From NCBI RefSeq assembly GCF_000502955.1, contig NZ_AYWO01000006.1, positions 8,485 through 72,484 on the forward strand: a DNA stretch of 64,000 nucleotides, read 5' to 3'. The position numbers and the translations under genes are program-made. The notes beneath the pieces are model-generated. The model ran no database searches. It saw only the letters and a list, made by a program, of their open reading frames with translations, and was not told the origin of the DNA. Positions 8,698-18,066 of the stretch are shown piece by piece. The DNA comes from Mesorhizobium sp. LNHC252B00 (lineage in GTDB: Bacteria; Pseudomonadota; Alphaproteobacteria; Rhizobiales; Rhizobiaceae). How positions within the stretch are numbered: position 1 is the first letter of the stretch; each line of letters begins with the position of its first letter.

Positions 8698-9546
8698 ATG
8701 GACACGTCATTCATTACCGACACTTTCGATGCCTGGACGGACACGGCACTTGGCTGGATCAGCGACAACGGCGAATGGTTATTCGACGCTTTCAGGACCG
8801 TGCTTGAGGGCACTTACGACGGTGTCCTGTGGCTCCTGCAACTCGCACCGTTCTACTTGATCGCAATCATCGCGGCGCTGCTCGCACGGCGATTGATCAA
8901 TCCCTTGTCTGGCGTCGTCGCCGGGGTCGCCCTGATCTTTTGTGCGGTCATGGGGCTCTGGACCGAAACCATGAGCACTTTGGCCCTGGTGACTACCGCC
9001 ACGATCCTCGCCCTTGCCGTCGGCATTCCAGTTGGGATCGTGGCGGGCTTCGTCAAGTCGTTCAACCGGTTTCTCGAACCAGTGCTCGACCTGATCCAGA
9101 CGCTTCCGCCCTATATCTACCTGCTTCCTGCGATCGCGCTATTGGGCTACGGGCCGGCGACTGCGCTCGTCGCTACTGTCATCGTCGCCATGCCGCCCGC
9201 CATCCGGCTCACGTCGCTAGGCATTCGGATGACGCCGCACGAATTTATCGAGCTTGGCCAGGCAAGCGGCCTGACGCCGTGGCAGATGTTCATCAAGATC
9301 AGGCTGCCTTTTGCCATCCCGAGCATAATGGCCGGGATCAACCAGAGCCTGATGATGGCCTTCGGCATGGTCGTCATCGCCGGCATCGTCGGTTCGGGAG
9401 GTCTCGGAGAGACAATCTACACAGCCGTGCGCACGCTCGACATCGCCACTTCGATCAACGCCGCGATCGCGATCGTCATCCTGACCATGATGCTCGACAG
9501 GCTCACACAGAGCGCGGCGCATCGCGCCGAGGGACGTGTAAGATGA
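8698..9546 (+). CDS. Glycine-betaine-type ABC transporter permease 1 (ProW-like)
   Basis: A 282-residue inner-membrane permease of the OpuAB/ProW class with about six or seven transmembrane helices. The binding-protein-dependent transport signature is visible near the C-terminal third (EFIELGQASGLTPWQMFIKIRLPFAIPSI region; the EAA loop contacts the ATPase). A strong GGGAGGAG ribosome site precedes ATG 8698. The stop overlaps the next start (ATGA), and the next gene is a second, different permease, so the channel is likely a heterodimer. Confidence 0.9.
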   Translation: MDTSFITDTFDAWTDTALGWISDNGEWLFDAFRTVLEGTYDGVLWLLQLAPFYLIAIIAALLARRLINPLSGVVAGVALIFCAVMGLWTETMSTLALVTTATILALAVGIPVGIVAGFVKSFNRFLEPVLDLIQTLPPYIYLLPAIALLGYGPATALVATVIVAMPPAIRLTSLGIRMTPHEFIELGQASGLTPWQMFIKIRLPFAIPSIMAGINQSLMMAFGMVVIAGIVGSGGLGETIYTAVRTLDIATSINAAIAIVILTMMLDRLTQSAAHRAEGRVR

Positions 9547-10400
9547 ACCTTGATCTGGTGCAGTTTTCGCCGGGGGCTTACCTCGCCCCCGCAGTGGATT
9601 GGCTGAACAAGAACTTCCATCCGTTCTTCGACGCGCTGACCAAGTTGATCGAGGCGGTGTTGGGCGCCATCGAAACCGCTCTGCTCTACCCGCCACCCTA
9701 TGCAACGATCGTCTTGGCTGCCCTTCTCGCCGCGTTCTTCGTCAGCGTTCGGGTTTCCGTGGTGACAGCCATCGCGCTTGCATTCTGCCTGCTGGCGGGT
9801 TTTTGGACCGCTTCGATGCAGACCCTGGCGCTGGTGACGGTGGCGGTGATCATCTCCGTGTCGATCGCCTTTCCGCTTGGCATTTTGGCATCGCGCTACC
9901 GGAAGTTCGAAGCCGCGATCCGTCCCGTGCTGGACATCATGCAGACCGTCCCGCCATGGGTCTATCTCATCCCCGCCGTCATGATCTTCAGCCTCGGCCG
10001 CGTCCCGGCGATCATCGCGACGATCGTCTACGGCATTCCTCCGATGCTGCGCCTGACAACCCTGGCCTTCAACCAGGTGCCCAAAGACCTGCTGGAGCTC
10101 GGCCAAGCCACCGGCGCCTCGCCACGGTCTGTTCTGTTCAAGATCGAAATCCCTTCGGCCACCCCGACGCTCCTGGTTGGCCTCAACCAGTGCATCCTCC
10201 TGTCGCTGGCCATGGTCGTCCTGGCGGGCCTCGTCGGGGCTGGTGGTCTTGGAGCCGAGGTGACGCGGGGATTGACGCGGATGGAAATGGGCCTGGGCCT
10301 GCGGGCCGGACTGTCGATCGTCGCCGTCGCCATCCTTCTCGACAGGGTCTCCAGGGGCGTGCTGCAGCGCAGCCAGGCGCCTGGCGCGAAGGCCGCTTGA
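9543..10400 (+). CDS. Glycine-betaine-type ABC transporter permease 2
   Basis: A 285-residue integral membrane protein homologous to the upstream permease, sharing PVLDIMQTVPPWVYLIPA-type and LLELGQATGASP (EAA loop) segments. It starts at ATG 9543 inside the ATGA overlap. Typical ProW systems use one permease as a homodimer; here two adjacent diverged permeases imply a heterodimeric pore. There are six predicted membrane segments. Confidence 0.9.
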   Translation: MNLDLVQFSPGAYLAPAVDWLNKNFHPFFDALTKLIEAVLGAIETALLYPPPYATIVLAALLAAFFVSVRVSVVTAIALAFCLLAGFWTASMQTLALVTVAVIISVSIAFPLGILASRYRKFEAAIRPVLDIMQTVPPWVYLIPAVMIFSLGRVPAIIATIVYGIPPMLRLTTLAFNQVPKDLLELGQATGASPRSVLFKIEIPSATPTLLVGLNQCILLSLAMVVLAGLVGAGGLGAEVTRGLTRMEMGLGLRAGLSIVAVAILLDRVSRGVLQRSQAPGAKAA

Positions 10401-10418
10401 ACCGCGAAGGAAAACACC

Positions 10419-11417
10419 ATGCGCCGCAGTTTCTTCTGCATCGATTCCCACACCTGCGGCAATCCCGTCCGCCTGGTCGTGGGAGGCGGTCCCTTGCTGC
10501 CTCACATCCCAATTGCCGAGCGACGCGACCTGTTCGTACGCGACCATGACTGGATCCGGCAGGCATTGATGTTCGAACCGCGCGGACACGACATCATGTC
10601 GGGCGCGATCATCTATCCTGCGTACCGTCAGGATTGCGATTTCGCCGTGATCTTCATCGAAGTCAGCGGATGCCTGCCGATGTGTGGTGCCGGCACGATC
10701 GGGCTGGTGACGGCGGCAATCGAAGAGGGCCTCGTAACGCCGCGGGTTCCGGGAAAGCTGTCAATCGAGACGCCGGCCGGGAGGGTCGATATCCAATATG
10801 AGAAGCCGGGCGAGTTCGTGGACTCCGTCCGGATGTTCAACGTCGCCAGCTATCTGCATGCCGCGGACGTCGCCGTGGATGTCCCCGGTCTCGGTCGCCT
10901 CGTCGTCGACATCGCCTATGGTGGCAACTACTACGCCGTCGTCGAGCCGCAGGGTACATGGCAGGGTCTGGACGGCATGTCGGCGAGCGACATCGTCGGC
11001 CTCAGCCGCAGGCTCCGCGACGCGCTCGAACCCGTCTGCGATCCGGTTCATCCCGAAGACGAGAAAATACGCGGTGTTCATCACGCCATCTGGTGCGACA
11101 GGCCCTCAAGCAGCAATGCCGACGGCCGCGGCGCGGTGTTCTACGGCGACAAGGCGATCGACCGTTCGCCGGGCGGCACCGGAACTTCAGCGCGTATGGC
11201 GCAACTCTATGGTAAGGGACGACTGAAGGTCGGCGACAGCTTCCGCCAGGAAAGCCTGATCGGCACGGTGTTCGAGGGCCGTGTCGAGGCCGAGACCGAC
11301 GTTGGGCTTTTCAAGGGCATACGGCCAAGCGTCGGCGGCTGGGCGAGGATCATCGGTCACAATACGATTTTCGTGGACGATCGCGATCCGCTGGCCCACG
11401 GATTCCAGATGCGATGA
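10419..11417 (+). CDS. Proline-racemase-family protein with an altered second catalytic site
   Basis: A 332-residue member of the proline racemase/4-hydroxyproline 2-epimerase superfamily, starting near FCIDSHTCGNP. The first catalytic motif is present as LPMCGAGTIG (Cys89), with Ala91 where epimerases usually have His (MCGHG). The second motif reads DRSPGGTGTSAR, with Gly252 where epimerases have Cys and trans-3-hydroxyproline dehydratases have Thr. All other glycine-rich loops are intact, so this is not simple decay. The operon context favours a step in hydroxyproline or proline-betaine metabolism, but the substitution makes a normal two-base epimerase mechanism doubtful. Confidence 0.85.
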   Translation: MRRSFFCIDSHTCGNPVRLVVGGGPLLPHIPIAERRDLFVRDHDWIRQALMFEPRGHDIMSGAIIYPAYRQDCDFAVIFIEVSGCLPMCGAGTIGLVTAAIEEGLVTPRVPGKLSIETPAGRVDIQYEKPGEFVDSVRMFNVASYLHAADVAVDVPGLGRLVVDIAYGGNYYAVVEPQGTWQGLDGMSASDIVGLSRRLRDALEPVCDPVHPEDEKIRGVHHAIWCDRPSSSNADGRGAVFYGDKAIDRSPGGTGTSARMAQLYGKGRLKVGDSFRQESLIGTVFEGRVEAETDVGLFKGIRPSVGGWARIIGHNTIFVDDRDPLAHGFQMR

Positions 11418-11833
11418 CGACATGCACGCCTCTTCGCAATGTCCGCTCAGGATTTAGATCACGTCTATGCTCTGCGGGTCTGAAGGACCGCTTCTGAAAA
11501 CCCATGCGCAAAGCCGCCGGTCTGCTTCCGTGAAGATCCTATGGGGATGGAAGGCGACCCGCGCTCTGCCAGAGTGAAGTTGCCAAACATCACCTGGAGG
11601 TCAGCATGCAAGCCAACACCACCAAAGCCCCGGCCGCTACCCGATCGACAATGTCGGCAGGCCGTGCATTTCGATATCCCAGGTTAGCCACGCCGTAAGG
11701 GAATATTCCGCTTTGCGAACTCACGGATTGGAACTTGTCGATCTCATTGCGCGAAGCGCGATGGATGCGGGATTTGCGGTTGAATTCGACGCCGCGGATT
11801 CTTGAGATTCCTCCGCCGCATCGAAATGCTAGT
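11418..11833. other. Non-coding boundary between catabolic cluster and T4SS, with a 30-codon orphan ORF
   Basis: A 416-base interval. The only coding-like trace is a 30-codon frame at 11606-11698 (+) that begins with ATG after a good GGAGG ribosome site and ends TAA. It is Ala/Thr-rich and stops abruptly, and may be the 5' remnant of a gene cut at the island boundary. No clear terminator or tRNA was seen. Confidence 0.35.
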
Positions 11834-13984
11834 TTATTCATCGACTACATCAGGCAAAGTATCTTCGACGACGCTCAAATTTCGATCGAAAGCCTCGGTG
11901 TCGGATGCGTGGGCTCGGAGAGATCGCACCTTGTTTAGGATAGCCGCAACCGCCGCTTCTTTTTCTGGCGCTATGCGTGTTGTCACCGCTTTGGCCGCCA
12001 ACGCGGAAAAATCTATGGCGGCATAAGGTGGCACACCTGCAGTGTCGCTTGCTTTCGGCCGTTCTTTCACGATGGTGCGCCGGCCCCGCGGCGGAGCCAT
12101 ACGCCCGGCTTTTGCGGCGAATGTCGCGCCGCGCCGCAGGCGGGTCTGCAAGAGGCCTGAGCGGTACGCCGATGCTGTCGGCACAATCGTCGGGAGCGCA
12201 GGAGATGGAACCGCCGCGGAAGCGTCCAACGCAGGTCTTTTCGTGCGCGAAGTGTCGGTAGAGGCGGGCAGGGGCATGAATGCGCGTTTGGCGAGCTGGC
12301 CGTCGGCGAAATAGAAATTGCGCGTGCCGAGGATTGGCAGTTCCCCACGCGGCAATATGATGACCTTGTTCTTGTCGAGCGTACGGATTTCATCCGGCCG
12401 CATGAGGGGCCGCCGCACTTCCTTGCGGTGCTCAGAGCGCGTGTAATAAGTGTCGAACAACGTTGCCTTGGTGCGCGTCACGTCTTTTTGCACGTCCGAC
12501 GTTTCGCCGAGCTGCTCGGAAACGTAGCGCAGATCGTCAGCGTCCTGAGCACCGAAAAAGATCTGCACGCGAGCGGCGTTGATGAGCGTCTTGCGCCCTT
12601 CCTGGCGATAAATCTCGTCTACAGCCTTCAGCGACTGTACGAAAAACCACATAGAAACGCCATTGCCGCCGAGCACGCTCGCCATTTCGGTCACGTTCTC
12701 GAGCTTGCCGAGGTTCTGGAACTCGTCGAGCAGCACAAGCACCGGATGCTCTTCCGGACGCGGCATGGTTTCCGACATGAAGTTCATCATCTGCGTAATC
12801 AGGACGTTGAACAACGGTCCAAGCGACGTAATCTGCTCACGCCGCACGTCGAGATAGAGAGACATCCGATCACGCTTGAGCTTGCGAATATCGAACGTGC
12901 TGCGCGACGTAGCTCGCATCAGGCGCTCGTTGAGAAAGGGAGCCATGCCGGTGCGCACGCCGGCGTAGATTCCGGAAAACTGCCGCTCGGACATCTCAAA
13001 ATAGGGCAGCAGGGTTTGCAGCGTGAAATGCGAACATTCGCGGCGGCGTTCCTCCCGCAGCGAGCCAATGAATTCCAGGATCGGCTGCTCGGCACCGTTC
13101 ATGATCTCGAGGATTGTGGCGAAGGTCTTCTTCTCGTTCGGGATCGCAGGCGATTCCATGACGAAGGACGCGATGCCGGTAAAGAGGAGGCGGGCGTCGT
13201 TAACCCAGTAGGGATCCGCGTTCGAATGGGGGCGCGGAAACAGCGCCGCAGCAATATTGCGAAGGTCGATGTCGCGCTGTGCTGAGTCCAGCGAGATGAA
13301 GTCCATGGGATTGTAGCATGCGGTATTGCCGTCCGGATCAGCCGGCGCGAAACGCACCACGCGGCTCATGGTCGAACGGTAGCCAGCAGTCGCCGCATAG
13401 GTCTCACCCCGTAGGTCGAGAACCACGAGCGAATGCAGCCAGCTCAAGGCGTTCGGGATGATGAGAGACGTACCTTTACCGGACCGCGGCGGCCCTATGA
13501 CGAAGCCGCCGACATCATCGCCATCAATCCACAATTTCTTGCCGCCGATCAGCTTGCGCTGCGCCAAGCGGATCTTGCCGGAGCGCTGATCGCGGCCGGG
13601 CGACAGAATTCCGGCAAGCCTGCCGCCGGCTCGACCGACGAAGACGCCGCCAACTTTCGTCAGGCCGGTTTTTGATAAATCGCTCATAGTCATGAAGCGA
13701 GAGTCATTGCGCTTTCTCGGGCGCATGAGAAACAGGCTGACCAGTGGCAAGAGAAACCCTAACGCTCCCACTGCAACGGCGTATTGTACCCGGCCAAAAT
13801 CCCTCGCCATCGTGTCCGCCCACGCCTGACGAACGACTGGCAAGGGATCGGCGTTCAACTGGTCGAACAGGACGTGGGAGCCCGTCCGGTACCAATCCGT
13901 CGCGGCATAGGCGACCGTGAAGAGCAGGACGCCCAAGGCCATCGCCATGAGCATCATGAAAATTGCTGTTGCGACTTTCTGCAT
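11834..13984 (-). CDS. virD4: VirD4/TraG-type conjugative coupling ATPase
   Basis: A 716-residue type IV coupling protein that links the DNA-relaxase complex to the channel. Two N-terminal transmembrane helices (about residues 5-30 and 70-88) anchor it. Walker A GPPRSGKGTS is near residues 163-172 and Walker B LVLLDEFQNLGKLE follows the all-alpha insertion. The last 120 residues are Pro/Ala-rich and charged, probably for substrate docking. It is the last gene of the minus-strand virB operon, 12 bases after virB11. Intact and of full family length. Confidence 0.95.
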   Translation of the reverse strand: MQKVATAIFMMLMAMALGVLLFTVAYAATDWYRTGSHVLFDQLNADPLPVVRQAWADTMARDFGRVQYAVAVGALGFLLPLVSLFLMRPRKRNDSRFMTMSDLSKTGLTKVGGVFVGRAGGRLAGILSPGRDQRSGKIRLAQRKLIGGKKLWIDGDDVGGFVIGPPRSGKGTSLIIPNALSWLHSLVVLDLRGETYAATAGYRSTMSRVVRFAPADPDGNTACYNPMDFISLDSAQRDIDLRNIAAALFPRPHSNADPYWVNDARLLFTGIASFVMESPAIPNEKKTFATILEIMNGAEQPILEFIGSLREERRRECSHFTLQTLLPYFEMSERQFSGIYAGVRTGMAPFLNERLMRATSRSTFDIRKLKRDRMSLYLDVRREQITSLGPLFNVLITQMMNFMSETMPRPEEHPVLVLLDEFQNLGKLENVTEMASVLGGNGVSMWFFVQSLKAVDEIYRQEGRKTLINAARVQIFFGAQDADDLRYVSEQLGETSDVQKDVTRTKATLFDTYYTRSEHRKEVRRPLMRPDEIRTLDKNKVIILPRGELPILGTRNFYFADGQLAKRAFMPLPASTDTSRTKRPALDASAAVPSPALPTIVPTASAYRSGLLQTRLRRGATFAAKAGRMAPPRGRRTIVKERPKASDTAGVPPYAAIDFSALAAKAVTTRIAPEKEAAVAAILNKVRSLRAHASDTEAFDRNLSVVEDTLPDVVDE

Positions 13985-13996
13985 GGATGGGGCCCG

Positions 13997-15022
13997 CTAG
14001 ATCGTCTCGGCCTTGGTGAACGTGATCTCACTGATGCCGCGTCGTCCGCCTTCGGTGCGGACCATCTGGACGACCACCGGGATGACCTCGCGCAGGTAGT
14101 CGAGGATTTCGCTTCGTGAGAGGCCTGAACTGCCCTGCATGACCATCAGCGCCAGCCGCTCGTAGGCGGACCGGGCGGAATTGGCATGGACGGTCGTGAG
14201 CGAACCAGGATGGCCGGTGTTGATCGCCTGGAGGAACGCGAAGGTTTCAGCGCCGCGCAATTCGCCCAGTAGCAGACGGTCGGGTCGCATGCGAAGCGAG
14301 GCCTCGAGCAACTGTTGCGCTGAGACCTTGGCAAGGCCCTGGTCGCCCTTCGAGGCTATCAGGGTGACATTGTTGGGAGCCGGCAGCCTCAGTTCGCGAG
14401 TGTCTTCGATTGTGATGATCCGTTCATGAACCGGGACCTCCTTCAAGAGCGCATTCAAAAACGTCGTCTTGCCAGTCGACGTACCGCCTGAAACGACGAT
14501 CGAGACGCGGTTGCGGACCGCGTATTGCAGGAAATCCATTGGCGACGTGTCGTGCAACATCTCGACAAGTCGCTTTTCTTCGGGTGAAAGCGCCAGGCCG
14601 CTGCCCATCGCCGTGTTTTCGAATGCGCCGAGATCGTTGTAGGCATCAAGGCTCATATCCATGATGACCTGCTTGCGGATCGAGATCGCCCCGCCTTCAG
14701 GAGCCGCCGGCGGCAAGATGCATTGGATGCGCTCCCCTGAAGGTAAAGCGGCTGACAGGACCGGCTTTTCTTCGTTGATCACCTGGTTGGTCGCCGAGGC
14801 GACGCCGATCGAGATATGCCTAATCCAGCCGGGCGTGACCTCGCGCTTGACGACGTGCTCCATTTCCTTGGCGCCGAGGCGTTCGATGAACAATTCACCT
14901 GGCCTGTTGATTGCAATCTCGGACACCGCAGCTTCGTTCAAATAGGACCATATCGGCTCCAGATGAGCGCGCAGGACCGGAGCTCTCGCCCAAGGATCGG
15001 GGAGGGGATGGACGGCATTCAT
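13997..15022 (-). CDS. virB11: VirB11 traffic ATPase
   Basis: A 341-residue hexameric ATPase of the T4SS. It has an N-terminal domain, Walker A GGTSTGKTTF (about 179-188), an Asp box ITIEDTRELRLP, Walker B RLLLGELRGAE, and the His box NTGHPGSLTTVHANSA. It powers pilus biogenesis and substrate transfer from the inner-membrane face. Its ATG overlaps the virB10 stop (ATGA), so it is co-translated in the operon. Confidence 0.95.
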   Translation of the reverse strand: MNAVHPLPDPWARAPVLRAHLEPIWSYLNEAAVSEIAINRPGELFIERLGAKEMEHVVKREVTPGWIRHISIGVASATNQVINEEKPVLSAALPSGERIQCILPPAAPEGGAISIRKQVIMDMSLDAYNDLGAFENTAMGSGLALSPEEKRLVEMLHDTSPMDFLQYAVRNRVSIVVSGGTSTGKTTFLNALLKEVPVHERIITIEDTRELRLPAPNNVTLIASKGDQGLAKVSAQQLLEASLRMRPDRLLLGELRGAETFAFLQAINTGHPGSLTTVHANSARSAYERLALMVMQGSSGLSRSEILDYLREVIPVVVQMVRTEGGRRGISEITFTKAETI

Positions 15023-16482
15023 TTCACCGGGCTCCCATAGCCGGGATAGAAATGATCCTTCGGCGTGCCGTAGAGAGGCGTCGGATCGATCGCCTTCTTC
15101 GGCCGCCCGCCTGCCTTGAGGCGTGCAACTTCTTCCTGGACGGGATCGGCGTACAAATCCGAGAAATCGAGATCTCGCCGCACCAGCACGACGACCGATG
15201 TGCCCTGGTCGACGTAGACCGTCGGGCCAATGTTCTGCGTATCACGAAACGCCTCTTGCGCGAGTTGCTGCAGCGCGGTCGATGATTTGTCGAAGGCGAT
15301 GCTACGCGCGTCGCGCTGCGAGCCATTGCCGCCATAAGTTACGGTCGTGGTCTCGCCGGTCACGGGATCGACCGTCGACACCTGGCGCTGTTGTCCATTC
15401 TGGCTACTATCGGAAAGCGAGGACAGATATTCAGAGACACCGCCAACGACGGAAAGCATGATGGCGTTGCCGTAGCGTTCAACCCAGTGCGTATCGACAC
15501 GCCCGCCCATGCCGCCACGGCCGAGCGCGTCTGCCCCAGGCGACTTGATATCGACGGAAATGCCGTCCGAGCGAATGACCCTGCTCCAGACGATGAAAAC
15601 ACGCTTTTGACCGCGCGCAAGCCCCGAGCGGTATTCCCCGGTCAGGCGCGAGCCCTTCGGAATGAGGATTCGCCTGCCGTCGAGCGAGAAGACATCCTCA
15701 CGCACGACTGCGCGCACGGCGTCGGGAAGGTCGGTGTTAACGGCGGTTTCCAAATAGCCGCGAATGATCGTTCCCTCTGGGATCAACGCATCGGTGCGTC
15801 GAAAAACCCTGGCTTTGACGATGCCGGAGGAACTTGCCTCAGACTGCGCCAGGAATGCCTTGTTGGGGTCACTGTCGGCGCCGGGGACCGGGATGATCTG
15901 ACCGTCGGGCTCGATTTCGACCTGTGCCGCCTGGGCGCCGGCATCCGTCGAGCCGGTTTGATCATTCGTCACCATCTGGCTCGACCGCAGGCGTTCCCAC
16001 ACCGCTTTTTCGCGCTCGGCCGCCTCCGCTTTACGACGAGCCTCGTCCTCAGCCGCCGCCTTGCGTCGGGCTTCTTCCGCCTCGGCCTTGCGGCGTGCCT
16101 CCTCGGCCGCCATTTGCGCCTCCAGCGTGCGTCGCTGCGCATCAAGGTCGGCGCCCTCCTGAACGGTCTGATCGACATTATCGGCTTGTTGCGTGCCGTT
16201 CTGGACGTCAGCCGGTGGCGGCACCACGATCTGGTCGATCGTGCCGTCGGCAGGTTGCGGCGGCTCGTTCAACGTCGGCGGGCGGAACTCGGGCGGGTTG
16301 AAGTTTTCCTCGCCATCGCTGCGAACATCGCGCGATGCAGGCTCCCTGGGCCAGTTCAGCCATATCAGCGCGCCTACGAGCACTACGCCGAGGCCGACCA
16401 GGGCGATCCTGGTACCCACGCCCGCACCACGGCGCGCGACCGTCGGGCTGCCGTCCAGTTGGTTATAATCGATCTGGGTCAT
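15019..16482 (-). CDS. virB10: VirB10 energy-sensing scaffold (TrbI family)
   Basis: About 487 residues. A short cytoplasmic head and a single transmembrane helix (IALVGLGVVLVGALIWLNW) precede a Pro-rich stretch. Next comes a long alanine/lysine/glutamate coiled coil with repeated EEARRKAEAEEARRK-like units (about residues 130-170), then the C-terminal TrbI beta-barrel that enters the outer-membrane ring. ATG 16482 lies in a TGATG overlap with the virB9 stop; a GTG three bases upstream is also possible. It senses ATP use by VirB11/VirD4 and gates the channel. Confidence 0.93.
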   Translation of the reverse strand: MTQIDYNQLDGSPTVARRGAGVGTRIALVGLGVVLVGALIWLNWPREPASRDVRSDGEENFNPPEFRPPTLNEPPQPADGTIDQIVVPPPADVQNGTQQADNVDQTVQEGADLDAQRRTLEAQMAAEEARRKAEAEEARRKAAAEDEARRKAEAAEREKAVWERLRSSQMVTNDQTGSTDAGAQAAQVEIEPDGQIIPVPGADSDPNKAFLAQSEASSSGIVKARVFRRTDALIPEGTIIRGYLETAVNTDLPDAVRAVVREDVFSLDGRRILIPKGSRLTGEYRSGLARGQKRVFIVWSRVIRSDGISVDIKSPGADALGRGGMGGRVDTHWVERYGNAIMLSVVGGVSEYLSSLSDSSQNGQQRQVSTVDPVTGETTTVTYGGNGSQRDARSIAFDKSSTALQQLAQEAFRDTQNIGPTVYVDQGTSVVVLVRRDLDFSDLYADPVQEEVARLKAGGRPKKAIDPTPLYGTPKDHFYPGYGSPVK

Positions 16483-17279
16483 CACCGCCCTCCGCTGGAT
16501 CCGAACAGGGTGGAACCACCCGTCAGTTTCGTTGGACCGTAGACCTGCTCGACTGGATCGATAGCGTTGGGTCGCGCCCGGTTGTAGAGGCAGAGCGTCT
16601 TGCCATCGGCCCGCAAGGTGAATTGCCGTGCGACCTTGTCGATGACTGTGTATTTGCCCTGAGTACGAACGTTGACCAGGGACTCATGGCGCTTGTCGTC
16701 GACAACGAAGATCGCCGGAATGTCGCCCTTGAACTCCAGAAACAGCTTGGTGCCGTCGTCGAATACGGTGCGCGGCTTCAGGCTGTCGTCGCCCTTGTAG
16801 GCGTAGTCGTAATTGAGATCGGCATAGTTCAGGTCCTTCAAATCCGGATCGGTTGCGCTCTCCTTGGCCTGTGAGAGCAGGCGCGCGTTGATATCCTCGT
16901 CCGGGTATTTGAACCGGACCTGGAAGGATGCCCGGTCACGGCTATTGTCAGTGGCCTGCAGCAGCAGGGAATAGACGCGCCGGTTGGTGACCACGTTGAC
17001 GTTGGTCCAGGCATCGCGCTCCAGCGGCTTGACGAACAGAAACCGCGATCCGCGTTTGGGGATGATCGACCAGCCTTTCGTGTCGCCAGCCGACACGGTT
17101 TCGATGACTTCGGTCGGACTGAGTTCGACCATCGTGGAAATCCCAAGAGCGGCGCGCACCGACGTCACGTCGTCATTGTTGAAGGTGACATATCGGATGC
17201 GGCCGTCGCGTGCCGCCGCGCTGTGCATCGCGCCGAGCAGAAGGGCGGCCGATAGGACGAGGCCCGCGCGCCGTCTCAT
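16482..17279 (-). CDS. virB9: VirB9 outer-membrane core protein (CagX family)
   Basis: A 265-residue secreted protein. The signal peptide ([17 protein letters not shown]) is followed by the VirB9 N-domain with [15 protein letters not shown], and a C-terminal CagX domain ending with [12 protein letters not shown] and [15 protein letters not shown] 17279 overlaps the virB8 stop (ATGA); the frame runs further upstream but only inside virB8. It forms the outer-membrane core with VirB10 and a VirB7-like lipoprotein. Confidence 0.93.
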   Translation of the reverse strand: MRRRAGLVLSAALLLGAMHSAAARDGRIRYVTFNNDDVTSVRAALGISTMVELSPTEVIETVSAGDTKGWSIIPKRGSRFLFVKPLERDAWTNVNVVTNRRVYSLLLQATDNSRDRASFQVRFKYPDEDINARLLSQAKESATDPDLKDLNYADLNYDYAYKGDDSLKPRTVFDDGTKLFLEFKGDIPAIFVVDDKRHESLVNVRTQGKYTVIDKVARQFTLRADGKTLCLYNRARPNAIDPVEQVYGPTKLTGGSTLFGSSGGR

Positions 17280-17983
17280 TGCAGGCTCCCCGCGGCCGGG
17301 GCCGATTCCTGGTCGCGGCGGTAATCCGTAACCTGAAAACCCAACGGGTTGTCGAAACGCCATTCGTTCTTGAGCGGCGTTGAGGTGTAGCGGAATTTTA
17401 TCACCGCCACCCAATTGTCGGCGGTGGACGAATTGTCCCGCCGCGTCGTCGTGGCAAAGCGCACCGAGGCTGTGTTGCGATTGAGCAGGGAAACCGATTT
17501 GATCTCGACCGAGACAGTGACATTGCGGCCAAAAATCTTGTCCAGCGATTGTGGGTTTGCTGGCGTGAAAAGCCATGTCAAATCCTTGGACGCGGCTTCG
17601 GTCGAGTAGAGCTGTGCCAGGTCGTAATTCTGTTTCAGTTCACGCGAATCGTAGGTTTCGCGGGCCCTGATGTAGCGGACCAGATTGGCCGTCGTGACGG
17701 CCTCGTTCTGGGACAAATCTCCAGGCTTCAGCGCGCGCATGATCTCGAGGTAGCCCGTCGATTTGTCGACCTCCACAACATACGGTTCGAACTGCCGGAG
17801 GGGCAGGATCAGCACGAGCGCCAGCAGCGACAGCACCGCAACCAGTCCCGAAATGCCGCTGACGATCCAGGCCAATGTACGCGATCGGCGCATTGACCTG
17901 TGCGTGTCGTCTTCCCAGGTCGCGCCTGCCCTGTAATAGCGCTTGTCGACGAGTTCGCGGCTGCTGCTGGCAGGTGTTTCCAT
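17276..17983 (-). CDS. virB8: VirB8 inner-membrane T4SS protein
   Basis: About 235 residues. A short cytoplasmic N-terminus and one transmembrane helix ([24 protein letters not shown]) precede the NTF2-like periplasmic domain with [19 protein letters not shown] and [25 protein letters not shown] 17983 is preferred to a GTG at 17995. The conserved TAGTAAAGTGTCAA motif (17989-18002) lies 5 bases upstream of the ATG, exactly where a ribosome site would be, so expression of virB8-virD4 may be controlled separately from virB1-virB6. Confidence 0.92.
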   Translation of the reverse strand: METPASSSRELVDKRYYRAGATWEDDTHRSMRRSRTLAWIVSGISGLVAVLSLLALVLILPLRQFEPYVVEVDKSTGYLEIMRALKPGDLSQNEAVTTANLVRYIRARETYDSRELKQNYDLAQLYSTEAASKDLTWLFTPANPQSLDKIFGRNVTVSVEIKSVSLLNRNTASVRFATTTRRDNSSTADNWVAVIKFRYTSTPLKNEWRFDNPLGFQVTDYRRDQESAPAAGSLQ

Positions 17984-17988
17984 TGAGA

Positions 17989-18002
17989 TTGACACTTTAC
18001 TA
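17989..18002 (-). promoter_or_regulatory. T4SS regulon motif, copy A (before virB8)
   Basis: On the minus strand TAGTAAAGTGTCAA, identical to copies C and D. It points toward virB8 and ends 5 bases before its ATG. It lies within the 83-base gap between the virB6 stop and the virB8 start, otherwise empty. Inferred operator/promoter element. Confidence 0.6.
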
Positions 18003-18066
18003 TTGCCTCGTTTGCGCGGCGATCCTGATCCGATCGAGGGCCGCGATCCGTGATAGTTCTTGTGTT

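Noticed and set aside
9417-10589. 390-codon open frame antisense to the permease and racemase-family genes
   Set aside because: Composition (Arg, Gln, His, Asp runs) is that of an antisense shadow of membrane-protein codons.
12428-13285. 285-codon plus-strand frame within virD4
   Set aside because: Antisense to the conserved ATPase domain of VirD4; no domain or start signal.
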